Below, piece after piece: positions 6,677 through 17,100 of a stretch of 19,196 nt of DNA. The position numbers and the translations under genes were made by a program. Source of the DNA: CAZAYP01 sp964489425 [NCBI: uncultured Verrucomicrobiota bacterium] (GTDB lineage: Bacteria; Verrucomicrobiota; Kiritimatiellia; RZYC01); NCBI GenBank assembly GCA_964489425.1, contig CAZAYP010000087.1:1-19196 (forward strand), in the 5' to 3' direction. Each line of letters opens with the position of its first letter. Position 1 is the stretch's first letter. Under the pieces are notes generated by a model. The model did no database searches. It worked only from the letters and a program-made list of their open reading frames with translations, and was not told where the DNA came from.

Positions 6677-8329
6677 CTACTGGGCCGCGGCGCCACCGCC
6701 GCCCACCAGTTGCAGGACGCTTTGGGGCAGGGCGTTGGCTTGGGCGAGCATGGCGGTGTCGATTTGCACCAGGATCTGGTGCTTGGCGTAGACCGTGGTT
6801 TCGTGGGCGGTGTCGGTGTCGCGGATGCGGCTCTCGGTGGCGCGCGCGTTTTCCTCGTAGGAGCGCAGGCTGCTGAGGGTTTGCTCCAGGCGGCGCATTT
6901 CCGCGCCCACCACGGCGCGCTTGCTGCTGATGAAATCGATGCCCAAGTTGATCTTGGCCAAGCCTTCCTGGGCCGCGGCCTGGTCGGCGATGCTGAGATG
7001 GTCACCGCTGAGCAGGCTGGCCCAGCGCACGTTGAGCATCCCGGGCCCGGACCCGAGGACGGTCATGCCAACCGAGCCGTAGCTGTAATTCACAAAGGAT
7101 CCGATCACCTCGAAATTGTCGGCCTCGAGGTTGACGGGGCGTTCCTCGAACACCATGAACCCGTCGGCCCCCACCTGCAGATACGGCGCCCGGTAGTCAT
7201 CCGCAAAGGCCGTATTATTGCCGATGCCATCCGTGGTCCAGGCAAACGTGTCCCCCGCGGCCACGTTGGGCACGGCCTGGGTGTCGTTAACCGCCAAGCC
7301 ATAGGCGACGCCGCCGGCCGCCAGTTCCACGGTGCCATCCGCCACGTACGCAGTGTCGATCACCTGGTTGTTGCGGTACACCGTCCAGGTGCCCACCGCG
7401 GGCGGCGGAATGGGCCCGGGCTGGATGTCGTCGTTTTTCACCGCGCGCCAGACGCCGTCGGTGACGCTGTTCGGGGTGCCGGCGTTGGCCAGGCTGAGGA
7501 CGTGGCCGGCCACGCCGCGCACCAGCGTGGGCGGCGCGCCGTTGTTGAGCGTGTCCGCGATGGTGTCCACGCGCACGGAAAACGTGTCGCCGTTTTTGTA
7601 GGCCTGGATGGTCGGCGCGTCCAAGGCGATCTCGAAGCCCTGGGCCCCGCCCAGGCCCGCGCCGGAGACGGTGACTGCGCCGTCCGCGCCCGGGGTGAAG
7701 GTCAAGCCGGCGATCTGGCTGCCATTGGGGTGGTAAACCCGCCAGCCGTCCGGCGCGCGCGAGTCCCGCACCACGCGGTACAGGCCGGCGTCGGCCGGCG
7801 TGATCGTGCTGCCGGGCGCGGCGCCCACGTACTGCGCGCGGCCCGCCCCGCCTGACGCGCCGCCCACCACCGCGTCCCCGGTGCCGGTGGCCGTGCCCGA
7901 TCCACCGCGGAAAAGGTATTGGCCATTGAACTTGCCGGCCGCCGTGGCCCCGCTGGTGATGCGCTTGATCTCCGCCTGCATCTGCTGGAATTCCTGCTGG
8001 AGGTTGGCGCGGTCCACGGCGCTCTTGGTACCGTCGTTGGCCATGGTGGTCAGCTCGGCCATCCGGCCCAGCATATCCTGGATTTTCTGCAGCCAGGCAT
8101 CGGCGGTTTGCAGGTAGTTGAGCTTGTTCTGCACGTTGTTCGCCGCCGCGCTGGTGTTGCGGTACTGGGCGCGCAGCCGCTCGCTGATCGCCAGCCCGGA
8201 CGGATCATCGCCCGCGTTTGTAATGCGCACCCCGGTGGAAAGCTTGCCCATGGACCGCTGCAGCTTGTTTGCGTTGAGATTATACTGCTGCCAGACCGAA
8301 AACGCGGCGGTGTTGTTATATATCTGCAT
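6677..8329 (-). CDS. fliC: Flagellin
   Basis: A 550-residue flagellar filament subunit, exported through the flagellar secretion system. Both conserved coiled-coil ends are intact. The N terminus has LQRSMGKLSTGVRITNAGDD and PSGLAISERLRAQ (residues 24-55). The C terminus has NLGIDFISSKRAVVGAEMRR (461-480) and ends in QANALPQSVLQLVGGGG. The middle (about 145-440) is a surface-exposed variable region. It contains two related copies of one unit, at about 177-255 and 288-367, each with a GLYRVV/GVWRAV strand, a WxVY strand and a GDTF strand. The ATG at 8329 has only a weak ribosome site. A sigma-54-type promoter lies 65-82 bases upstream. No other flagellar gene is in the window, so the rest of the apparatus must be elsewhere. 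The neighbours give no functional hint. Confidence 0.95.
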   Translation of the reverse strand: MQIYNNTAAFSVWQQYNLNANKLQRSMGKLSTGVRITNAGDDPSGLAISERLRAQYRNTSAAANNVQNKLNYLQTADAWLQKIQDMLGRMAELTTMANDGTKSAVDRANLQQEFQQMQAEIKRITSGATAAGKFNGQYLFRGGSGTATGTGDAVVGGASGGAGRAQYVGAAPGSTITPADAGLYRVVRDSRAPDGWRVYHPNGSQIAGLTFTPGADGAVTVSGAGLGGAQGFEIALDAPTIQAYKNGDTFSVRVDTIADTLNNGAPPTLVRGVAGHVLSLANAGTPNSVTDGVWRAVKNDDIQPGPIPPPAVGTWTVYRNNQVIDTAYVADGTVELAAGGVAYGLAVNDTQAVPNVAAGDTFAWTTDGIGNNTAFADDYRAPYLQVGADGFMVFEERPVNLEADNFEVIGSFVNYSYGSVGMTVLGSGPGMLNVRWASLLSGDHLSIADQAAAQEGLAKINLGIDFISSKRAVVGAEMRRLEQTLSSLRSYEENARATESRIRDTDTAHETTVYAKHQILVQIDTAMLAQANALPQSVLQLVGGGGAAAQ

Positions 8330-8393
8330 ATCACGCTGATTGCCAAGTTGTTGGAAATTAAATCCAACCCCGGCACGCCTTTGTTTTAAGTGA

Positions 8394-8411
8394 TAGCAGG
8401 CTACATGCCAA
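8394..8411 (-). promoter_or_regulatory. fliC: Candidate sigma-54 (RpoN) promoter for flagellin
   Basis: The minus strand reads TTGGCATGTAGCCTGCTA. The invariant -24 GG and -12 GC are separated by exactly ten bases, and the flanks match the TTGGCA and TGCT parts of the RpoN consensus. Transcription would start about 55 bases before the flagellin ATG. No sigma-28 (FliA) site is evident in the same region. Confidence 0.55.
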
Positions 8412-8469
8412 CTTTGCGGGCGCTTTTGTTTGAAGCTGTTGTTCAGGGGGTTAAGAAAGCAAAAAAATA

Positions 8470-8497
8470 ATGACGAAAAATTGCTTGCCCCTACAAT
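8470..8497 (+). promoter_or_regulatory. nrdJ: Candidate sigma-70-type promoter for nrdJ
   Basis: ATGACG (8470-8475) and TACAAT (8492-8497) are spaced by 16 bases and match the -35 and -10 consensus at four and five of six positions. The -10 hexamer lies within the first NrdR-box-like site, so a bound repressor would block polymerase. Transcription would start near 8504, giving a leader of about 115 bases. Confidence 0.45.
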
Positions 8498-8506
8498 ATA
8501 TGGTGA
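8491..8506 (+). promoter_or_regulatory. NrdR-box-like site 1, overlapping the nrdJ -10 element
   Basis: CTACAATATATGGTGA matches the NrdR consensus ACACWATATATWGTGT at 12 of 16 positions, with the core CAATATATGGTG differing at one base. NrdR is the ATP/dATP-sensing repressor of ribonucleotide reductase genes, so the position directly on the nrdJ promoter is meaningful. The nrdR gene itself is not in the window. Confidence 0.5.
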
Positions 8507-8532
8507 TTAAAGCTATGGTTTTACGTGAATGG

Positions 8533-8548
8533 CCACAATATGTAGCTC
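8533..8548 (+). promoter_or_regulatory. NrdR-box-like site 2, 42 bases downstream of site 1
   Basis: CCACAATATGTAGCTC keeps the core CAATATGTAG and matches the NrdR consensus at about 10 of 16 positions, weaker than site 1. The 42-base step is four helical turns, so both sites face the same side of the DNA, as expected for cooperative NrdR binding. It lies within the transcribed leader. Confidence 0.4.
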
Positions 8549-8619
8549 TGGGACGATATGGGGCCGGTCACCGGTGGATTGATTTTCTGGTTTAATAAGC
8601 ATTGGGAAGGTGGATGACC

Positions 8620-11559
<2,940 letters not shown>

Positions 11560-11565
11560 GTCGGC

Positions 11566-11582
11566 CGGCGCCTCACGCGCCG
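11566..11582. terminator. Possible bidirectional hairpin between nrdJ and the RAM-domain gene
   Basis: CGGCGC and GCGCCG form a perfect six-base stem around CTCAC, just after the nrdJ stop and running into the last codons of the convergent gene. Neither side has a T-run, so intrinsic termination is uncertain. Confidence 0.3.
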
Positions 11583-11851
11583 CCGATCGTGAACATATGT
11601 TCCAGGTCAAAGTCGGAGTAGGTCTTGAACGCGATCATCGTTTCCGTGCGTTCAATCCCGCCGATCTTCAGCAGGTGGCTGGTGACCGTCTCCGAGAGGT
11701 CTTCGGGGGTCTTGACCCGGATGATGGCCACCAGGTCGTAGTGGCCGCTGACCGAGTACACCTCTGACACGCCCGGCAGGTTCACGATCTGCTGCGCGGT
11801 CTCGTTGATTTTATCGCGGCGGCACTGCATGGCTACAATGGCGGTCATCAT
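11573..11851 (-). CDS. Stand-alone Lrp/AsnC ligand-binding (RAM) domain protein
   Basis: A 92-residue protein that is only the effector-binding half of an Lrp/AsnC regulator: an alpha-beta fold opening TAIVAMQC, then INLPG-type helix LPGVSEVYSVSG with the conserved HYDLVAIIRV strand, and a final TETMIAFKTYSD strand. There is no helix-turn-helix, and the upstream bases do not encode one. Such single-domain proteins assemble into rings or discs and may bind amino acids or modulate full-length Lrp partners. The ATG at 11851 has GGAG nine bases upstream; the next ATG (11848) is also possible. It has its own promoter and converges on nrdJ with 13 bases between stops. No ligand can be read from the sequence. 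Confidence 0.9.
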   Translation of the reverse strand: MMTAIVAMQCRRDKINETAQQIVNLPGVSEVYSVSGHYDLVAIIRVKTPEDLSETVTSHLLKIGGIERTETMIAFKTYSDFDLEHMFTIGGA

Positions 11852-11875
11852 GGGAGCTGGCTCCTTTTTGTCCGG

Positions 11876-11904
11876 ATTCTAGCGCAGGCGCCGGCCAGCC
11901 GCAA
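11876..11904 (-). promoter_or_regulatory. Candidate sigma-70-type promoter for the RAM-domain gene
   Basis: On the minus strand TTGCGG (11899-11904) and TAGAAT (11876-11881) are separated by exactly 17 bases. The -10 differs from consensus at one position. Transcription would start close to the GGAG ribosome binding site, giving a very short leader. Confidence 0.45.
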
Positions 11905-11960
11905 TATCCGGGTAAAGCTCGGGCGCGGTGGGTTGGTGCATGGGGATTTCAAGCGCCGGG

Positions 11961-14159
11961 TCAGCGTGCGTCCGGACTGGGCGCGCTACCTGATTTCGCG
12001 GCCATCAGGTACTCCCGGATCTCGCGGTTGGCGGGCATGGCCGCGGCCAAATCTTCCAACTCGCGGCGGGCGGCGGCGGGGTGGCCGGCCAGCAGCAGGG
12101 CCTTGGCCAACTGCAGTTGCAGCGCCCGGTTGCCGGGATCCGCTCGCCGCCAGGCCTGGAGCCAGTCCACGGCTTCGGCGCCGCGGCCGGTGACGATCAG
12201 CAGCGCGGCCAACTCGGCGGCCGCCGGCAGGCTGCGGGGGTGCAGCGCCAGCACGGCGCGCAGGCGCTGCTCGGCCTCCGCCATCCCCTGCGGCTGCTCC
12301 GCGCAGCGCTGGGCCATGGCCAGCGCGGCCACGACGCTCCCGGGCGCGCGGCGCAGTGCGGCCTCGGTATAGGCCATGGCTGCGGCAGGCTGGCCATCGC
12401 GCGCCAGGACCGCGGCGGATTCGAGCAGCATCTGCACGGGATAGAATCCGCTGTCGGCGGGCAGCTTGTTCACGAGCGCCACGCCCTCGGCCTCGCGGCC
12501 CAGGGCTCCCAGGGCCGGCAGCATGCTGCCGGCCACGTCGTGGCGGTGCGGCCACAGGCCGCGCGCGCGGCCCAGGTAATGCAGCGCGGCCGCGTACTGG
12601 CCGTGATTCAACAGGACCTGGCCCCAAACCAGCGGGTAGCAGGCATCGTCAGGATGCCGGATGATGGCCGCTTCGTATTGCGCCTGCAGCTGATTCATGG
12701 CCGCCGGCGTGACCTCGGTCTGGAGCCGTTCCATCTCCCGCGCCAGGCGGCTGCACTGCTCGTCGTTGTCCATTTGCCAGGTGAATGGCGCGGTTTGGCG
12801 TCGGCGCAGCATGGTGTCGAGAATGTCCGCCTGAATGGCTGGCGCAAACAAGACCGGAAGGGGATCGTCCCTTGGCGCCGGCGCCGGGGCGCCCAGGCCA
12901 GCCAGGCGGGCCACGGCGGGCGCCACAAGATCCGCCAGCCAGGCGGTGCCGGAAAAGGTCAGGTGCACGTGATCAAGGAAACACGCCCGGTCGTTGAGGG
13001 CGCCGGGGCTGCCGGCGGCCAGCTGCGTCTCGGCATCCACCAGCTCCACGCCGGGGTGGCCGGCCTGGGCCCGCAGGATCGCGTTGATGCGGGAGTCGGC
13101 CCGGAACCGCAGGGCGTCCTGGTCGCGCGCGTCGCGAAACAGGCGTTCCGCGTCCGCGGCGCTGCCCAGCGCCGCCAGGCACTGGGCCCGGCGAAAAGTC
13201 ACCTCGGCGAATTCCGGGTCCAGCCGTGCGGCTTCTTCCAACGCCGCCAGTGCGCCGCGCAGGTCGCCGGCCGCCTGGCGCCGCGCGCCTTCCTCGTACG
13301 CGTGTAACCACGCGGCGCGGGATTCCGGCGCCAGGTCGGCGCGCGGTACGGACGCGAACGGCGGGCTATCGTGCAGGTTGACCGCCACGGTGCAGAGCAC
13401 GACTTGCGCGCCGCAGTTGCGCGCCTCATGGATGATCCGTTGCAAATTGCGCTCGAACCCGGCGTACACGGCGCGCAGTTCAGGCGCGCGGCGCGGCAGC
13501 AGGGTTTCCTGGAACAGGGACATGCCGGTCCACGCGGCATCGCCTTGCGGATCCGGCAGGATGCGCGCCGCGATATGGCGCAGGAGCTGGGTCAACCGCA
13601 ACCGGCTCAGCATGACCCGGGCCCGGCTCCCAAGGAAGCCGGCCGGGGTGCCGCGCATCGCCGCCGGTCCAAACGGGCCCACCACCTCGTTGTTGCCCAT
13701 GTAAACCACCACCACGTCCGGCCGCCACACGGCGAGGTCGCGGGCAATCTCCGCAACGACGTGCGAATCGATCGCGGTCATGGCGGCATTGGCGACCTCG
13801 AACCGGACGCCGGGATACTCGCGGGCCAGCCGGCTGGCCAGCAAGCGCGCCAGGCCGAACTCCGGCATGGGGTCGCCCAGGGCCGCCGATTCGCCCAGGA
13901 TAGCCACGCGGCAGGTGTTCGTGGCGCGGGCGGCTGGCAGCGCGATGGCCGCGGGCGCGCGGGCCAGGCTGGGCGCGAAGAAGCGGTAGCCGAAGAACTG
14001 GTTGTCGTGCCATACCGCCTGCCCGGCGTGGCGGGCGGGAACCAGGAACCGCGTGGGGTGTCCGTACCCGGCCAGGCGCAAGCCACCTTCCGCAAGCCCC
14101 AAAACAATAATTGGCGCCAGGAGCGCCAAGGCCGCTTTTTTAATGGCCGCCGCGATCAC
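11961..14159 (-). CDS. Membrane-anchored SGNH/GDSL hydrolase with TPR repeats
   Basis: A 732-residue protein. Residues 9-29 are one N-terminal membrane helix, so the rest is probably extracytoplasmic. The SGNH catalytic blocks are in order: ILGESAALGD with the likely nucleophile S91, YMGNNE with N156/N157 (oxyanion region), and DHVH with D396 and H399. Between the second and last blocks (about 283-365) lies a TPR-like helical insert (LEEAARLDPEFAE). A second, longer TPR array fills about residues 500-720. SGNH enzymes are esterases or acyl-group hydrolases and include glycan O-acetyl transfer or removal enzymes; the substrate here is unknown. The GTG start at 14159 shares the four bases GTGA with the upstream stop, with AAGG ten bases before, so its translation is coupled to the ligase-DUF4838 gene. 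An in-frame codon at 14213 would lie inside the upstream gene and was not chosen. Confidence 0.85.
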   Translation of the reverse strand: MIAAAIKKAALALLAPIIVLGLAEGGLRLAGYGHPTRFLVPARHAGQAVWHDNQFFGYRFFAPSLARAPAAIALPAARATNTCRVAILGESAALGDPMPEFGLARLLASRLAREYPGVRFEVANAAMTAIDSHVVAEIARDLAVWRPDVVVVYMGNNEVVGPFGPAAMRGTPAGFLGSRARVMLSRLRLTQLLRHIAARILPDPQGDAAWTGMSLFQETLLPRRAPELRAVYAGFERNLQRIIHEARNCGAQVVLCTVAVNLHDSPPFASVPRADLAPESRAAWLHAYEEGARRQAAGDLRGALAALEEAARLDPEFAEVTFRRAQCLAALGSAADAERLFRDARDQDALRFRADSRINAILRAQAGHPGVELVDAETQLAAGSPGALNDRACFLDHVHLTFSGTAWLADLVAPAVARLAGLGAPAPAPRDDPLPVLFAPAIQADILDTMLRRRQTAPFTWQMDNDEQCSRLAREMERLQTEVTPAAMNQLQAQYEAAIIRHPDDACYPLVWGQVLLNHGQYAAALHYLGRARGLWPHRHDVAGSMLPALGALGREAEGVALVNKLPADSGFYPVQMLLESAAVLARDGQPAAAMAYTEAALRRAPGSVVAALAMAQRCAEQPQGMAEAEQRLRAVLALHPRSLPAAAELAALLIVTGRGAEAVDWLQAWRRADPGNRALQLQLAKALLLAGHPAAARRELEDLAAAMPANREIREYLMAAKSGSAPSPDAR

Positions 14160-17100
14160 GGGATGGTCACCTTCCGGGCTTGGTCCATGGTTTCGGTTTC
14201 CCGTTGTTCCCATCGCGCCAGCGTGCCGCCCCAGGCCAACGCATCGCGCAGGCTCTGCGCCCAGGGCGCGGCGGGCAGGCTGGAAATCAAGTTCCGGCGC
14301 TTGCCAATCGCCTGCTCAAGCTGGCCCAGCAGGCGCGGGGCCTCGTCGGGCCGGGCCTTGATTTCCGCGCACAGCTCGATCTCCTGCGCCAGCAGGTCGG
14401 CCAGCGCCCACGGGATGCGCACGCGATCCAGGCGCGCCAGCGCCGTGGGGTCGCCGGCCAGCCGCATCTGCGCCTGGTCCAGCAGCCCGCCCAGCTCGCG
14501 GCGGACCGGCGCCGGGTAGCGCCGGGCCTGCTGCTCCAGGTTTCCCAGCCCATCGAACCAGAACCCCTCGGATGCGCTTTGCCACGCCGCCTGCAACCGG
14601 GTGAAGTACCGGTCCATGACGTCGGCCGCCGACCCGAACACAGCCCCGCAGAACTGCGTCTGCAACGCCGCGGCATCCAGCCACGGGTTCCACAACCATT
14701 GCGCGGTCATCCAGGGCAGCGGCGCGTCCTGCCACTGCGGCCAGCAGGTTTCGGTATAGAAATCGCGGATCCCGGCCTCGTACGCAGAGCGAATGTCGAT
14801 GGCCATCTCCCGTGGGCAGTACCGCGGGAAAACCCATGAGCCAAGCCCGGCGTACGCGTAGCGGGTCACGTGCGGCGCACAGGCCACCCAGTTGGTGAGC
14901 AACTCCAAGTTGGCGTCCCGTTCGCGCGCATCAAAGTACCCGGCGGCATCCTGGCACAAATATACGACCACGTTGGAAGCCACCGGAAAAGGGGGCGCTT
15001 CCTGGACGTTGATGTAGGCTGCGGCACCGATCTGCGCGGTGGGGAACAAGGGCGCCAGGTGGCCGGCCACCGCGTTGACCCAGCCCCAGTAGGGCTGGCT
15101 CCACCAGCGGTTGGCCGCCGGCACGGATCGCTGGTCCGGCGGCGCGAGGGCCTGGCACCCCGCGCACTCGCACCAATTGGTGCTATCGTTGATCGTCAGC
15201 GAATAAGTGCGCGGCGCGCCCGGCGCCTGCCAGGCTTTCGTAATGGTCGCGGCCGCCCGCAGCGCCAGGCCGGACACGCTCAAGCAGGGCTGCCAGTTGC
15301 CGGGTTCCGGGACCGGCCGCTGCCCGGCGATCTCGGGAAAGATGTCCGGGGTCATGGCGGCGGCCCACAACCGGTCCACGTGGTGTTCAAATGGGGCGCG
15401 CGCGGTCAGCGCGGGCTCGGAGACGCGGTTGGCCAGCCGCCAGGCCGTGGCCCACTGGTTGGTGGCGCGAAATCCCTGGCCCAACTCACGCAAGGCAAAG
15501 GCCGGGCTGTCCAGCACCCACAAATCCTGCCGCGCCATGCCGGAGGCAGGCGGCCTGGCAAACGCCGGGTCTGGCAGGTACATCGTACGGTCGAATGCAA
15601 GGCGTGCCAAGGCGCCCGCACCGGCCATGAGTCCGGCGGCAGAGGCGGCGCAGACCATGGGGTCTCCGCCCCGGCTGCGCAACACGTAGCCGCCGGGACC
15701 CAGGACGCTGAGGTCCAGCCCGCTGTCCGGGTCCACGGGCATCAGCGCAAAGCGCACGTTGATGCTGTCACCTGTTGCGGTCGTGCTGGATGTCTCTGTC
15801 AAGGCGGCCCAAGACGCGGCTAACGTGGCGGACGCGGCAGGATCGGCGGCGGTGACCGCCAGTGCCGGCTGGCCGGCTGGGCCGTGGTCCGGCAGGGTCC
15901 GGCGCACGAAGCGCTCCCATTCGTTGACCTCGATGTACGCCAGATTTTCCATGGTCGGCAGCCAGACCCCTTGTGACTGCAACCCCATGATCAATTTCGG
16001 GCCGGCCGTCTTGGGCGCCGGGAACACGGATTCCAACACGACCACGGAATCCACCAGCGGTTCGCCGGCGGAAAACAAGACGGATTGAGATTTGGCGAAC
16101 TCCACGGTATGGCCCAGAACCGGCTGGTAGTCCGTGGCGTGGATGGCGACGACCGCGGCCAGGTCGGCCGGTACTGGCCCGCGGAACTCCCAGTACGTCC
16201 GGGCGCGCAGACGGTCGGTGGCGGCATCCGCCACCAGGTCGAATCCGCGCAGCACGACCCGCCCCCCCAACATGGCTGCATGCAGGCCTTGCGGCGGGGT
16301 GATTGCGCCCAGGGCGTCCACCACGCGTTGCGCCGGGGCGCTGGCGCCAGGCATGGGCATGGCAGCCGCGCCGTTCTGACACAGCCATTCCAGCGCGGGG
16401 CGGCACGTGGGAGCCGACCGCAGCGCGTCCATCAAGGTGGCCAGCGCTTCGCGCTTCCGGCCGGATGTGAGTTGCTGCGTTGCCAGCAGGCATTGCAGCC
16501 GCGGGCGGTATGCATACGGCACATCCAGGCGCAGAGCCTGGACCAGGGCGGCGGTGGCCGCGTCGGGATCGCCGCGCTCCACCGCGTTGTAAGTGGCGCG
16601 GAGATGCCACAGGGCGCGGTCGTAGCGCAGGTGTGCTGGCAGTTCGTCCGGCGGCACGGCGCGGATGATTGCATCCGGATCCAGGGCCGCCATGTACACA
16701 TCGCACAACAGGCGATCCGCTTCCTGGTAGTTGCCCTGGGTGTTTTCAAGGTTCCATAAGGCAAGGGAATGGTCAGGATCCAAGCCGAACCGGGCGCGGA
16801 CGCGGCGCAGGGCGTCCGCCTGGACCCGGGAAGATCCCGCGTCCGGCAAGCCCGCCGCGAGCTGTGCGGCGATCAGGTCGCGGTACGCTTGCGGCTGGAC
16901 GGCGTGCGCCAGCGCGCGGTAATCGGCCCAGCGGCCCAGGCGGAAAAGCCAGCGGCAGCGTTGCTGCCGGACCAGGCCGGCGTAATCAAACGCATCTCGC
17001 TGCGCGCGCGGGTCGCTTGGCACGGGTGCGGCCAGGAGGGTTTCCAGGCAGGCCAGGGCGTTGGATCCATCCGCCTCCCTTTCGAATATCTTGTACAACT

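Noticed and set aside
6502-7005. A minus-strand frame with peptides such as LAEARRHGDE over the spacer and the flagellin end
   Set aside because: It is a translation of the CACGGAG repeats and of flagellin in the wrong frame, a known source of false proteins.
8498-8619. A cobalamin riboswitch in the nrdJ leader
   Set aside because: The leader is short and I find neither the B12-box nor the expected multi-stem layout; only a small CCGG-TCA-CCGG hairpin is present.
14160-14213. An N-terminal extension of the SGNH protein to 14213
   Set aside because: It would overlap 58 bases of the upstream gene and place polar residues before the membrane helix; the GTG at 14159 forms a typical stop-start overlap.
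12081-14519. Two long plus-strand frames opposite the SGNH gene and the end of the fusion gene
   Set aside because: Both are antisense to domains with intact catalytic motifs and show no family signature.
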